The notes: generated by a model from the sequence alone, not told the origin. Numbered from the stretch's first letter, positions 47,998-58,436 are shown. The stretch: 64,000 nt of DNA from Trichomonas vaginalis G3 (GCF_026262505.1 NC_067206.1:16078641-16142640), one strand, 5' to 3'. Numbers and translations: made by a program.

Positions 47998-49048
47998 CTT
48001 TTTCTATCGGATAAAAAATATTTTTTTTAAATTTACTCAGAAAAAATTTTCTTTGTATATACACCATTCTGAACATCTAAAAGACTTTTGACATTTGCCA
48101 AGAATGTTCGTTTAGAAGCTGTCATATAACCATATTCTTGACAATATTGTTTATACGAATCGTACAATGACCTTTCATCTAATGACACAAAGTCAGTTTC
48201 ATCTATGAACAGTTCATATACACTCTTGTTTGCTTCTAACAATGTTTGTCTCTCTTCGGTATGTGGAATTTGTCTTGGATTGAACTTTGAAATATCTAAT
48301 GTCATAAAATATGAGAACAAGTGGTTGTAAAAGTCAGATGTCAAAGTTTCTGCTAAGTCGTCAAAATATTCTGTATCTTGCATATGAGAATCTGACGTTC
48401 TGACAACTACATATCTTCTGTCAGAACTTTCTAACTTCATCGGAACAGCATTGTTTGAAACCATAATGAAGTTTGCAACATTTTCACAAACTCTTTGGTC
48501 TTTATACTTTCTTTCAACAACTCCAACTTTGTCTGTTATAAGACTCTTCAAAGCATCTGAGTTCAAAACTTTTGTTGTATCTATACTTTGAAGTTCATTG
48601 CAAACTATAAGTTTCATATTCTCAATTGAAGAGTTAAATTTACCGCAGATGTTTTCTAAGTTTGTCATATTAGGGTTCGAATAACCTTCTAACAGTTTGC
48701 ACAAAATATCTGTAAAGAAAGTATTCTTACCAGTTCCTTGTTTTCCAATTATAATGAGAGCAGTTTCATTTTTAGCACTTGGATGTTGTAAGATGTTTGC
48801 AAACCAACATAAGATATACTCATAGACTCTTTCGTTTCCATTGCATATAATTTCTTTGACATGGTCTAACCAAGCTTCTATAATATTTTCTTTCCATTCT
48901 ACTTGTTCGTATTTATATCCAGTGAAGATAGAATAGAAGTTTGGAGAAGGTGTATAGAACTTTATACCTCGAACTGAAAAATCTTCTAACTTTGACAATA
49001 AGATATCCCAAGCATCTAACATCTTCATGCCAACTTGTACAACTTTTA

Positions 49049-50351
49049 TAGGGTGTCCAAAGGTGTGTTTAGCACAAACCTGAATACTGCGAATAGAAAT
49101 AAACAAGTTACATATATATAAAGTTTATTTAAATATAATCACCATTGGATTCAATCACGCGTTCGCAGCGATCGATCCAGGCTTGAAAGACACGCTTTAA
49201 ATCATCATGAGAAAATTGCTCAAATTGCTCTCTTACAAAATTTTCAAGATCATCTGGACTCGCGAATTCGCGTCCTTCAGCTCTCTTTTTTAGCGTGCCG
49301 AATAAATAAAAGTCAGAGGGTGCAATATCAGGTGAATAAATTGGGTTTGGAACAACTTTGACATTGTTTTCCACCAAGTAATTCATTACCTTATGACTTT
49401 TGTGAACTCTTGAATTATCAAAATGAATTGCAAACTTTTGTTTTTGTTGTTTGGATTTCTCAAACTCATCAGAATTGATAATTTGAGTAAGAACATTGTC
49501 AATTAGATACTGAGCATTCATCGTATTAGGTTTTTGAAGAATATCAATTGCGATGATGCCATTCACGCCCCAAAAAACCAACAACATCATCATTGGTGTG
49601 TCAATTTTTTTCTTCGGGAATGTTTGCGGATTTTCATCCTTCGGGATCCACATGATTTTGGCTTCTGTTGCATATTGAAACCAAGACTCGTCCCCTGTTA
49701 CTAAAAAGCGAAACTTCTTGGATTGATACGCACCCAATATAGAGAGGAGCTCTTTCGAAGATTGGACTCTAGATTTTTTTTGAACTGAATTAAGGTTGTG
49801 CGGAACCCAACGTGTATACGCTAGTTTGTAGTTCAAATAATTGTGCAGATAATAACTGACTGTTGTACGTGGTATCTTTGTCATCTCCTCTATCCTTCTG
49901 AGTGATGCTCTTGGGTCTTCATCTAGCACTTGAAGAATTGCTTTGATTTTTCTTTGATCCGGCGATTTTTTGTCAATTTTTATGATGGGCGCCTTTTTGT
50001 TCATGAAGTGATACATCCTAACATGATACGTTACAGTGGAATAGCTAGGAGCATCCATACCGAAGCATTTTACCAATGTCTCGTAGATTTTTTACAGTCT
50101 TTGCATTTTTTTGCAAGAGCGAGGATGTTTTCTTTATGATTCATTAAAAAAATGAAAAAAATCCCGCCAAAATTTCCCGCGAAACCGCCTCTTGTCTCAA
50201 AATTCATTTTATATCCCGGCATGGCGCCAAAATACAACATACTCATCATATACATATATTCATATTTTTTATTATATATTTATAATCAGCATATATCTCC
50301 TTTAATAGTCTCATATAGAGCGCTGTGCTAAACGCACCTTTGGACACCCTA
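49049..50351 (-). mobile_element. mariner element, copy 2
   Basis: 1,303 bp with the same TAGGGTGTCCAAAGGTG ends as copy 1 and a TA duplication (49,047-49,048 and 50,352-50,353). It disrupts the Maverick helicase gene, so it arrived after the Maverick. Confidence 0.93.
49129..50144 (-). pseudogene. mariner transposase, copy 2, frameshifted
   Basis: The ATG at 50,144 (MNHKENILAL) matches the start chosen in copy 1. One A is missing from an A7 run near 50,090, which ends the first frame after about 22 codons. The second frame then runs to 49,129 with all three catalytic Asp blocks intact: GDESWF, HFDNSRVHKS and SPDIAPSDFY. So the two copies are broken at different single bases, and both breaks lie in homopolymers. 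Confidence 0.9.
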
Positions 50352-50603
50352 TATTTTCTTAAGTTTCTGTCTACATTCTTGTTCTGAAACTATTGTTGCT
50401 CTTGGTTTGTTAAAGACTACATCCCATTCTTTCATAACATAACATTCTGGGGCAGAGTCGACATAAATGACTAAACGTTTCAAATTCTCGACTGCTTTGT
50501 TATAGTCTCGAAATGGACACATATTTCTGAATGCTTGGAATTCATAAAAATCTGAAACATCTATTCTGTACATTTTTATAAAAATAAAAAAAAATATTTT
50601 TTT

Positions 50604-51396
50604 TTATTCTTGACTTTGTTGTTGCATTTGTTGCATTTGTTGTTCTTGAGCTATTTGTTGTTGAAGTTGTTCTTGTAATACAATACTTTCACCAGTTGCA
50701 TCTTCCAATTCGAAACTTTCTGCCGTCATTGACAAATACATAGGACATAAAAGTTTTACAGGAACAAAGTTTGCGTCAACTAATGTCAACGTTATACTTG
50801 CCAAAGTGTTTAGTTCACTAAGGTTGAAAATTCTGCATTCGAATGAACAATAGGCAAACCAGCAGAGAAAGTATTGTTTATACGCATAAGTATCTTTTGG
50901 TCATAATAGTTTCTGTCGACATTCGAATAACACTTTGAACCTAAGTTTGAAACAATATATAAGATTGGTGTGCTTAATGTCAATGGAATAGACATTCCTT
51001 GTATGACACCTTTTCCTGTTATAGGAAACTGTTGGTAGTAAAAACCAGAAATAAGTTTTGTATTATAGCTCATATCGTTTATAGTAAACCAGTCGGACAT
51101 CCAAACATAATGAAACCTGCTCTAGTTGCAGCACATGTTACACCCGTACTTAAAGTATTAAATAAGTCAACAAAACCTGTTGGTGGTATATCTGAGTAAG
51201 TATCTTCAAAGGAGTATTTTTTACCATTCACAAACAAAAGTCTTCTGGTGTCAAAAGCAAAACAGGCTTTAGTCGTCATTGTGTTTAAGGTTAGTTTACA
51301 ATATCGTCCTTGAGGACTTTGTAAGTTTGTTGTTATAGAATTATATGACTCAGGGTTTTTAGTCGTAATAGTATAAACCATTATATCTTCTGCCAT
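50604..51396 (-). pseudogene. Penton-like minor capsid protein, two frameshifts
   Basis: Three overlapping frames (51,396-51,079; 51,100-50,810; then to 50,604) form one protein of about 264 residues. Size and position directly downstream of the major capsid region fit the single jelly-roll penton of Mavericks and virophages. The last fold block (NTLASITLTLVDANFVPVKL) has the form seen at the end of such pentons. A Gln-rich tail (QQQIAQEQQMQQMQ) follows. The breaks are single bases near 51,085 and 50,828. Confidence 0.68.
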
Positions 51397-51406
51397 TTAT
51401 ATATAT

Positions 51407-51637
51407 TTAAAAGTTTTTCTGAAAGTGGAGAAGAACTTCATCTAAACTTTCACATGGCGTTTCTTGAAGTTCTCTGTCTAAGAAGTTCAAATATTTTGTA
51501 AAGACATAGAACTTTCCTTTGTCTACACGAACAAACAAAACAGGGTCTTTCATATCGTTCAAAAGTGTGTAAAGTCCTTTACATGAAATAAAGTCTATAT
51601 TATTTTTCTTCAAACATCTTTCAAGAAGTTTTGACAT
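51407..51637 (-). CDS. Small hypothetical protein, 76 aa
   Basis: Starts MSKLLERCLKKNNIDFISCK. Hydrophobic core strands (PVLFVRVDKGKFYVFTKYL) and an acidic end. It lies 11 bp upstream of the penton-like gene on the same strand and 6 bp after the next stop, so probably in one transcription block. Unknown. Confidence 0.5.
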   Translation of the reverse strand: MSKLLERCLKKNNIDFISCKGLYTLLNDMKDPVLFVRVDKGKFYVFTKYLNFLDRELQETPCESLDEVLLHFQKNF

Positions 51638-51642
51638 TTTAC

Positions 51643-52224
51643 TTAGCAAATAAATTTTAATGAAATGTTGTGGTCGTCAAATATTTTTATGACGTCTGGG
51701 AAACTATACTTTAAGTTCAACGTTTCACCTCCTTTCATAACGTATATCTTGTCAATGACATTATATGAAACACCACAGCAACTAATGTCGGGTTCTATTT
51801 CTTTGATGTTTATATCGTCTGCCTCTGTCAAAAGTTTCAATAGTTCTTTCAAAACTTCATGAGGTGCAATGACATATGAGTTCACTTTTACAGGGTTGTG
51901 TTCGACCAAGTTTAACATTATACTTAAAGCTTGACAAATCTTCTCCTGAGTTTGAAGTTTGTCTTTCAGTTGTTGGTAGTCGTTTCGAATATCTGCAACA
52001 GAACTTAAGTCTCTGCTAACTTCAGGATATGTTGGTTGTTCTTTTACAGGAACAATTGTTATACCATCTTCGTCCTCGTATGGTTTCCCCACTTCAACAT
52101 CTCTGTCTTTGACATTGACAATAACACTTTGACTGTTTGTTTGAGTTGGTGAATTTAACTTCACATCTGCCACTGCCATTAAACCTTTTGAAACACTTAC
52201 GCTTCTATTTTTCGGAAATGACAT
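51643..52224 (-). CDS. Hypothetical protein, 193 aa
   Basis: I start at ATG 52,224 (MSFPKNRSVSVSKGL). The frame is open upstream, but the gap to the divergent gene at 52,243 is only 18 bp of AT-rich promoter-like DNA (ATTTTACTTAGAATAAAAA). A Thr/Pro-rich N-terminal third is followed by a helical middle (VADIRNDYQQLKDKLQTQEK). Unknown; possibly a virion protein. Confidence 0.5.
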   Translation of the reverse strand: MSFPKNRSVSVSKGLMAVADVKLNSPTQTNSQSVIVNVKDRDVEVGKPYEDEDGITIVPVKEQPTYPEVSRDLSSVADIRNDYQQLKDKLQTQEKICQALSIMLNLVEHNPVKVNSYVIAPHEVLKELLKLLTEADDINIKEIEPDISCCGVSYNVIDKIYVMKGGETLNLKYSFPDVIKIFDDHNISLKFIC

Positions 52225-52242
52225 TTTACTTAGAATAAAAAG

Positions 52243-52662
52243 ATGGACGTATTCGAGTATCTCTTCGAATTGAAGCAGAACAAAGTTTACACACACAAAC
52301 AATACAAATACATTGACAGAATAGTTCTTTATACAAACAATGGTAAATGTTATAGAATAGCAGTCTTTGCTGAACCAAAATATTTTCATAAAGCAAAGAA
52401 AGTTGGTATAACTGAAATGGTGAAAGTTCTTGAAGCAGACAAAAATATAACTTCAAAACTTACAGATATTACTAAAGGAAAGTTTATAATACAATATTAT
52501 GTCAAAACTGGCGTACTGTCAATATTTGACGGAGAGAAGTCAGTTCAAGAACAACTTACTGACCTGCTGCCAAAATCTGCTCGATGGAAGCTGTCGTTAT
52601 GCCAATCTGAGGAGCCCCAGCAGGTTTCATCGAACGAATCTTCAAAAGAGCATCTTCCGTGA
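52243..52662 (+). CDS. Hypothetical protein, 139 aa, overlapping the capsid gene end
   Basis: Starts MDVFEYLFELKQNKVYTHKQ. The first 105 residues look like a small alpha/beta domain. The last 35 residues (from LLPKSARWKL on) lie over the 3' end of the major capsid gene on the other strand and have a different composition, so the natural end may have been nearer 52,556. Not recognised. Confidence 0.5.
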   Translation: MDVFEYLFELKQNKVYTHKQYKYIDRIVLYTNNGKCYRIAVFAEPKYFHKAKKVGITEMVKVLEADKNITSKLTDITKGKFIIQYYVKTGVLSIFDGEKSVQEQLTDLLPKSARWKLSLCQSEEPQQVSSNESSKEHLP

Positions 52663-54163
52663 AAAGTGCTATTGGTTTTGTAAACTTCTTTGCTTTCAAT
52701 TCATCTGGACCGTCTCTGTCACCAGTATATTGTATTTGAACTGTACCAACAGTTGAAATACCACCCATAAAGTCTTCTGAGTCAGCAAATGGAATGCCAA
52801 GCCAAAAGTTTGAACGGTCTCCATTTGTATATTGAGTTTTTTGACCTCCTGTATGAGTCCATACTTTCACATATGGCATAATAGAACTTTGCATTTCAGG
52901 GTTAATGGTTGTTGTGAAATTGTTGTTAAAGTTCATAGCATCTAATGTCAAGTTGTATGACCTCATATCCTCAACTGTAGAATATTCTTCTCTTGGATAA
53001 TATTTACCATCTATGTTTATATGATATTTAATACCGGGGTTGTAGAAACAAGAATAGTCATTTATAGTTCGTCTGAACAGTACAAACATAGTATCTGCAT
53101 GTTTCATTGCAGTTGTTAAAGCAATATCTGTTCTTGCACCTGCGGCTCCTGGATTTTGGTTTCCAACTTCACCTGCAAAGTCTTTGACAGATATTTGGTG
53201 TATAGGGAACATAAGTGGAACTGCAATATATTTGGCAGCTAAAGCATTTGAAATATCTGGGTCCAACATATAGACTGCAAGTCTGCTTTCTATTCTCTTG
53301 CATTCAAATTTTTCGCATGTGAACTTAACTGGGTCCCAAGCATCTCCAGCAGCATTGAAATAATAGTTTACTTCAGTGTTGAGGTTTGAGAAACTAAAGT
53401 CTAAGTCAACTTTGTCTTTGCAAAAGTCACAGAACTTGGCTCCACCAGTTCCAGCTACAGTAATGCTGAATGGGTCTTGTGTTGGTGCAATGACTAAGTT
53501 ATTTTTGCTTGGAGTAAGTTCGATAGAAATTTTTCCTGCCCAGTTTGGCAAGTATCTTAAAAACCTGAAGATGAGGAAAGATGACAAAGGAACTCTAAGT
53601 TTCAGTTTTACTTTGGTTACTGCTGCTGCAGTTTGTCCAGAAAGGTTAACATAAACTCCTGGAACGTTAGGGTCAAGTCTTCTTATTTTCTCAATAGTTG
53701 CATACTGGTCTGTTTGTTCTCTAGCTTGTGGTTGTACTGAGTTTCTCAAAGCGAACCATTCATAGTTTGCCCATGTTACTGTTTGAACTAAGTCAGAGTT
53801 AGAATATATCTTATATCCCATGAAAACTTCTGGAGCATATTGGTATCCGACATAGAAAATTCCATTGCAACCTTTCTTGTCAGACAACTTGGCAGAAGGT
53901 TTTATTTCAATGTCTTGTTCCACGTATAAGAATGAGTTGTCAATAGAAATAATATGAAACCTGTCGCAAGCAATATCTACTGTTGTTGAAGAACCTTCTC
54001 CAAACTCACCTACGTTTCCATAAGAAACAGCAGTTGTATATTCGTAAGTTCCAGGAACTATTTCTGACCTTCTAATGGCATTGTCGCATTCGTTATACCA
54101 TTCGGAAACATTTCCGTTCATGGCATCCAAAACTGTTGGCGTTATATTCTGAGCGGCGTACAT
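52556..54163 (-). CDS. Major capsid protein, double jelly-roll type, 535 aa
   Basis: Forms the hexons of the icosahedral shell in Mavericks. The sequence is strongly beta with Gly/Asn/Tyr-rich turns. Blocks include FGEGSSTTVDIACDRFHIIS, the LSSFLIFRFLRYLPNWAGKI strand pair, and a second half with PLMFPIHQISVKDF and an extended C-terminal tail. Length, intact frame and position beside the penton-like gene support the call; I did not align it. It is one of the few Maverick core genes here without a break. Confidence 0.8.
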   Translation of the reverse strand: MYAAQNITPTVLDAMNGNVSEWYNECDNAIRRSEIVPGTYEYTTAVSYGNVGEFGEGSSTTVDIACDRFHIISIDNSFLYVEQDIEIKPSAKLSDKKGCNGIFYVGYQYAPEVFMGYKIYSNSDLVQTVTWANYEWFALRNSVQPQAREQTDQYATIEKIRRLDPNVPGVYVNLSGQTAAAVTKVKLKLRVPLSSFLIFRFLRYLPNWAGKISIELTPSKNNLVIAPTQDPFSITVAGTGGAKFCDFCKDKVDLDFSFSNLNTEVNYYFNAAGDAWDPVKFTCEKFECKRIESRLAVYMLDPDISNALAAKYIAVPLMFPIHQISVKDFAGEVGNQNPGAAGARTDIALTTAMKHADTMFVLFRRTINDYSCFYNPGIKYHINIDGKYYPREEYSTVEDMRSYNLTLDAMNFNNNFTTTINPEMQSSIMPYVKVWTHTGGQKTQYTNGDRSNFWLGIPFADSEDFMGGISTVGTVQIQYTGDRDGPDELKAKKFTKPIALFTEDALLKIRSMKPAGAPQIGITTASIEQILAAGQ

Positions 54164-54195
54164 TTCATATGGGTAAAAATATAGAATAGTTGAAT

Positions 54196-54639
54196 TTATG
54201 TGTCATAATAGAACCCACTCGTACCAAGCTTTACTTTCTTCCTGACTGAGTTTTTAACTCTTCTTTTTCCTTCATTGCCACTACTTTCACTAAATGAAGT
54301 TACTTCTTCACTACTTTCACTTTGTTCTACTCTTCTCTTCTTCCTTGGTGTCGCTTTTGGTAACTTGCCCTCTGCTTCAAGTTGTTGCATCTTTGCCTCA
54401 TGTTCACCTAGTATGTTGTAAATTTCCCATGTCCTTTTTGCCTTTGGGCTCTGGTCGCCCATCTCAGGTAACCTATATCCTAGAAAGATTTTGTCATAGT
54501 TTGTATTTGAGTCTTCGCGTATTGTTTGCATGACTCTTTCCTGAGTTTCCGGTTCAAGCTCTTCAAACAGAGCTTGTCCATATGGAATAAGCTCGTTTCC
54601 AAATATATGTTTTTGTAGCCATTCTGGTTTTCTTTCCAT
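54196..54639 (-). CDS. Basic/Ser-rich virion-type protein, 147 aa
   Basis: The N-terminal 85 residues are helical (MERKPEWLQKHIFGNELIPY, then LEPETQERVMQTI). The C-terminal half is Lys/Arg/Ser-rich (PRKKRRVEQSESSEEV, then KNSVRKKVKLG), suited to nucleic-acid binding and nuclear targeting; PRKKRRV is a classical nuclear-localisation pattern. It sits between the capsid gene and the large structural gene on the same strand. Role inferred only. Confidence 0.55.
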   Translation of the reverse strand: MERKPEWLQKHIFGNELIPYGQALFEELEPETQERVMQTIREDSNTNYDKIFLGYRLPEMGDQSPKAKRTWEIYNILGEHEAKMQQLEAEGKLPKATPRKKRRVEQSESSEEVTSFSESSGNEGKRRVKNSVRKKVKLGTSGFYYDT

Positions 54640-54697
54640 GTTACCAATAATATCTTTTGTGAATGGGAAAGCTTTTACCCAATGTTTCAGTCTTGCG

Positions 54698-57574
54698 TCA
54701 TTTATTTCTGTAGTTGGTTTTTATTTTGTCAAGGAACATGTTTTTCAATACTAACATTTCATTTGGTACTGCCCATTTGAGTTTTCTTAAATATTCATCC
54801 ATTCTCGGTTCATTGTCTGCAAAGTAAGTTTTTATGACATTTTGCAAACTTTCGTTTGCAAGGTCATGTACAATAGGTTCTCTTCCTTCTCTCTCCCTAA
54901 CTTTCTTTCTAAACTCTTCACCAAATATACCATCTCTATGGTTCTGTGTAGTTCTTTGAGATAAATGTTCTAGAACGTCAGGTGTTATATTTCCATCAGC
55001 CATGTTCATTTCATACTGGTCCAAAATATCTGCATGTTTCATATCTTTCAATGGCATTAAAGCCGCGCTGAAAATACCAGCTATATCTGGTTCACCATTC
55101 ACTTCCATTGCGTCTACAACTTCTTGGAATTGTGGTTGTAAGTTTATGAACCACCTATCCGGATTAGCTTTATGACCCCATCTCATTGTAGTTCCATAGT
55201 CTGCAGAAACAAAAGTAGGTTTGTTTCCATATTGGTTAGGTTCTGAATGAACTTTAAACAATGTTTCATTTCTATATGTTTTGTTGAAATTAAACCTTTT
55301 ATTTTCACCGAGTTCAGCCAAAGATTGAACGTTATATGGTCGTAAGTAAAAAGGATTGTTGTATTTGCGTACATTTTCTTTCAGTACTTCCATTCTATGC
55401 TGAATATTTTCATCTGATGTTGGAGTCTTTTGTATGTCGGCGAACATTTTTCGATATTCTTCTACTATGTCAGCCGAATTTTTCTTAGACTCTTGGAAAG
55501 ATTCCATATTCACCTCATACACTTGTTGAGGGTCAAGATTTTTCGGCTGTTCCAAATCTTCATCTAGTTCTGTGAAGTTAGTTTCCAAAGGAGGGACTTG
55601 TTCGTTTCCTTCAGGCTCTTCTAGCTGTTGTTGCTGAACTATTTCTTCCATGTCTGGTTGTATCTGAACTTCTTCCTGTTGAGTTTCTTGTACCTCATCT
55701 GCTGGCATTTCATATATTCCGAGACCGTTTTTAAAAAGTTCCCTATCTAAGTCATCCGGACTCATAAACCTTTCTTCTTTCGTTCCGTCTCTATTTTTTA
55801 CGCGTTTCATGAAGAGAGTTGAATTATCATTTAGCTCTGACACCAAATATCTCGGAGTAAATTCAGTCATGTCATTTGGATGATATGCTATTAAATCATA
55901 TCCCTTAGCGAGCTTGTATTTTCCAGGTTTGAAATTATATCCCATTTGGTGCTGAACCATAAAGCTAAATAGGTTCGGGTCAGTATTTCCTTCCTTGAAC
56001 TTTCTAATAGCTTCTTTATATCTGTCACTAAAGTCAAGAGTATCTGGGTAACCATAATTTTCCTTAAGCATTTTTAAGAATTCTTGGTTTCCTTGTTCTC
56101 TACTTCTTTTATGTCCTTGCTCTGTTTGTGGTTGTTGCTGTGCAGTGTTTTGAACTGTTGGTTGTGGTGCAGTGTTTTGAACTGTTGGTTGTGGTGCAGG
56201 GTTTTGAACTGTTGGTTGTGGTGCAGTGTTTTGAACTGTTGGTTGTTGTGTTGGTTGTTGTGTTGGTTTTGGTGCATGCCTGTGTCTGTGTCCATGTGAC
56301 GATGTAAATGTTTTAGGTAGTCCTGGTGCAGGTGCTTCTCTTGGAGGGTTTGGTGGTATATAAGTTCCACTAGCTAGTATATAAGTTCCACCAGCTGGTA
56401 TATAAGTTCCACCAGCTGGCACATATGTTCCATCTGCAGCATAATGTCCTACCTGACTTTTCGTTTTTAAGAAAGCATTTACTAGGTCTGTTTTGGTCTG
56501 TTGTAACTCTTTTTCTTGACTTTCCACAACAGTTGCTCTAACGGCGTCATAGGCACTTTGAACTGCCTGTCTCGTTGCTGCATCTGTTATTTTCGTCATA
56601 TTTTGTGCTACTTCTCTTAACTCTTTGTCGAAACCTTCAGACTTCAGTTTCTTTCCAGATGAGAAGTCGTTCACTAGTTTCACCTTACTATGAAGAGCTT
56701 CGAAGGCGTTCTTAAAGTCAGCATTCATTAAAGCTTCATTTGAACTGTCTTCATCCGCTTGTATTTTTGTCCTTATTGACCCTATAAGTTGGGCTGCTTT
56801 AGCGTTGGCTTGGGCATCTAACCAGTCATTGTTAGCTTTTATATATTCTGCGCTTTTCATTGCCTTTTGCATGGCTGCGTCGTTATTTTTACTTTCTTGT
56901 GCTAAGTTTTCATACTGTACGGTTTGGTTTTGCAACTGTAAAAGTTTTTCTGCCTTTACATTTGCTTCAACTTCTTTTTTATACTCATCGCTATCCATAT
57001 ATGTCTTCAGGGCTTTTTGTTTTATCTCTTCATCTTTCAGTACTTTATATTGAGTAGTATGGTTTTTCAAATTTATGACATCTTGTTCCATTTTTGCTAC
57101 TTCTGCTGCTTTTTCTGACACTTTTTTCGCATATTCCTCTGTACTTAGTTCTTTCAGTTGTTCTTCTTTCTTCTTTTTCTCTACGTTTAACTCATTGAGT
57201 TTCTTTGTGTGTCTGTCATATTCTAGTTTCTTTTCGTTTTCACTTATTTGTTTCTGTATGTCTATGTTTGACTTTTTGACATCTGTTATTTGATTTTTGA
57301 GTGAACTCAAATTCATTTGACTTTGAGGGTTATAAGCTGTTCCGTCTGCAGCTCCACCATAGCCTGCCATTTTCGCTAAAAGTGCCGCTCTTAAACCTCC
57401 ACTCTGTGCACCAATAACTCGGTTTAAAAGCATAGGATTGCTTGACATTTGTTGCAACATAGTGGGGTCATTCATTATTTGTTGTTGCAACTGTTGTTGT
57501 GGTGTCAGTTTTACTATTGGATGTTTCAATGCTCTCTTCCTCTTACGTATATTCTTACGTAGCTTACGTGGCAT
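54698..57574 (-). CDS. Large coiled-coil structural protein, 958 aa
   Basis: Basic N-terminus (MPRKLRKNIRKRKRALKHP). Residues 90-330 are a long Lys/Glu/Gln coiled coil. Residues 385-415 contain three to four repeats of GGTYIPA type, and residues 445-480 contain four to five repeats of APQPTVQN. A globular region (residues 500-610, with YNFKPGKYKLAKGYDLIAYH), an acidic Gln/Glu linker and a folded C-terminus (about 750-958) follow. It lies at the end of the capsid gene block near the right terminus. Probably a virion core or scaffold-type protein. Not recognised as a family. Confidence 0.6.
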   Translation of the reverse strand: MPRKLRKNIRKRKRALKHPIVKLTPQQQLQQQIMNDPTMLQQMSSNPMLLNRVIGAQSGGLRAALLAKMAGYGGAADGTAYNPQSQMNLSSLKNQITDVKKSNIDIQKQISENEKKLEYDRHTKKLNELNVEKKKKEEQLKELSTEEYAKKVSEKAAEVAKMEQDVINLKNHTTQYKVLKDEEIKQKALKTYMDSDEYKKEVEANVKAEKLLQLQNQTVQYENLAQESKNNDAAMQKAMKSAEYIKANNDWLDAQANAKAAQLIGSIRTKIQADEDSSNEALMNADFKNAFEALHSKVKLVNDFSSGKKLKSEGFDKELREVAQNMTKITDAATRQAVQSAYDAVRATVVESQEKELQQTKTDLVNAFLKTKSQVGHYAADGTYVPAGGTYIPAGGTYILASGTYIPPNPPREAPAPGLPKTFTSSHGHRHRHAPKPTQQPTQQPTVQNTAPQPTVQNPAPQPTVQNTAPQPTVQNTAQQQPQTEQGHKRSREQGNQEFLKMLKENYGYPDTLDFSDRYKEAIRKFKEGNTDPNLFSFMVQHQMGYNFKPGKYKLAKGYDLIAYHPNDMTEFTPRYLVSELNDNSTLFMKRVKNRDGTKEERFMSPDDLDRELFKNGLGIYEMPADEVQETQQEEVQIQPDMEEIVQQQQLEEPEGNEQVPPLETNFTELDEDLEQPKNLDPQQVYEVNMESFQESKKNSADIVEEYRKMFADIQKTPTSDENIQHRMEVLKENVRKYNNPFYLRPYNVQSLAELGENKRFNFNKTYRNETLFKVHSEPNQYGNKPTFVSADYGTTMRWGHKANPDRWFINLQPQFQEVVDAMEVNGEPDIAGIFSAALMPLKDMKHADILDQYEMNMADGNITPDVLEHLSQRTTQNHRDGIFGEEFRKKVREREGREPIVHDLANESLQNVIKTYFADNEPRMDEYLRKLKWAVPNEMLVLKNMFLDKIKTNYRNK

Positions 57575-57649
57575 TTTAAGTGAAGTTAAAAAGCGGTTTT
57601 TGACAGATGTTTATATGACACTTTTTGTTCAGCACAAAAAACTACTCGG

Positions 57650-57799
57650 TCAAAGTGTTGTCAGTTTTGTAAAATAACCGTCCGATCTCATTCTATAAGG
57701 GGGAAAAGGCTTCTCAAAGTATACTTCCTTGGAACGCCGGTAACTTTTCCTGTAGCGACGATAGACCCTTACTTGTCCGGACAAAGTTATACTAAACAT
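57650..57799 (-). CDS. Arg/Tyr-rich small basic protein, 49 aa
   Basis: Starts at ATG 57,799 inside the inner end of the right terminal repeat (the repeat supplies MFSI). It encodes VRVYRRYRKSYRRSKEVYFE and on. Very basic, in the style of protamine-like viral core peptides. The matching place in the left repeat opens a different short frame. Uncertain whether expressed. Confidence 0.4.
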   Translation of the reverse strand: MFSITLSGQVRVYRRYRKSYRRSKEVYFEKPFPPYRMRSDGYFTKLTTL

Positions 57800-58372
57800 C
57801 TTCAGGGCTAGAGGGCACGAAGTGCCTGGAGGCCCCACTACCTTTTTTTTTACCGTATATTATTTTTTAAGCTATCTTATTTTTTGAACTTTTATTCAAA
57901 TCTTTGGTCGCAAGAAGAATTGCATGATAAATAAAAACATTTAATCCAAGTCAATTTTATTTTTCATATTCAAATGGACTGAGTGTTAACATTTAACATT
58001 TTTTGCTAATTGTCGTCAAAAATTAGGCGTAAAGCAAAAATTGATATTTCATATGGTTTTATGATAGATAAGCATTATATTCCCACTCATTATATTCGTA
58101 AATTTTTAGGTTTATCCTTCGCTTTTAAGATCATTGAATTTGATTTTTATATAAAATAGTTATATATTAGAAAATAATATGAGTTTATGTGATATTATTT
58201 TTCAGAAGATTTTGTGTTCTTCTTCAAAATTTTATTTTTTTATTAAAAAGAATCTTTACAAAATATACATTTACTTTAATTAATATTTAAAAACGTGCTC
58301 TATCAACAGTTCCAAAAATTCAATATTTTAGCTTTTCTGAGGTGTCACTTTTGATGAATTTCTGTTTACAAC
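57787..58372 (-). repeat. Maverick right terminal inverted repeat
   Basis: Inverted counterpart of 32,090-32,893 without the MITE. It carries the stem-loop as GGCAC-TTC-GTGCC (read from the end of the element inward). The outer 130 bp (58,238-58,345) differ from the left repeat, while the last 25 bp match again, ending GTTTACAAC. Confidence 0.88.
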
Positions 58373-58436
58373 AATGAATTAAGCAGTTTACAGTTATATA
58401 TATTTAATGAGAGACAATATCTAGTTCTATGGTAGA

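Larger units (their letters stand above)
48033..50573 (-). pseudogene. SF3 helicase gene interrupted by mariner
   Basis: Replicative helicase of superfamily 3, as in many DNA viruses and Mavericks. The N-terminal 74 codons (50,573-50,352) end in KLKKI. The mariner follows, and the rest (49,046-48,033, 337 codons) resumes in frame with KVVQVGMKM. Walker A is IIGKQGTGKNTFF, Walker B-like LIVCNELQSID, motif C FIMVSNNAVP, then the arginine block SDRRYVVVR. Removing the mariner with one TA leaves the frame intact, at 411 residues. No primase domain is visible before the helicase. Confidence 0.88.
32090..58372. mobile_element. Maverick/Polinton, 26.3 kb
   Basis: The ends are long inverted repeats. 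A 5-bp duplication AATGA flanks the element (32,085-32,089 and 58,373-58,377), and the empty site is visible in MULE copy 1 near 18,810. It encodes integrase, DNA polymerase B, packaging ATPase, SF3 helicase, penton-like and major capsid proteins, the core set of Mavericks, which are DNA transposons related to adenovirus-like and virophage-like viruses. A mariner (49,049-50,351) and a MITE (32,620-32,828) inserted later. Confidence 0.93.
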
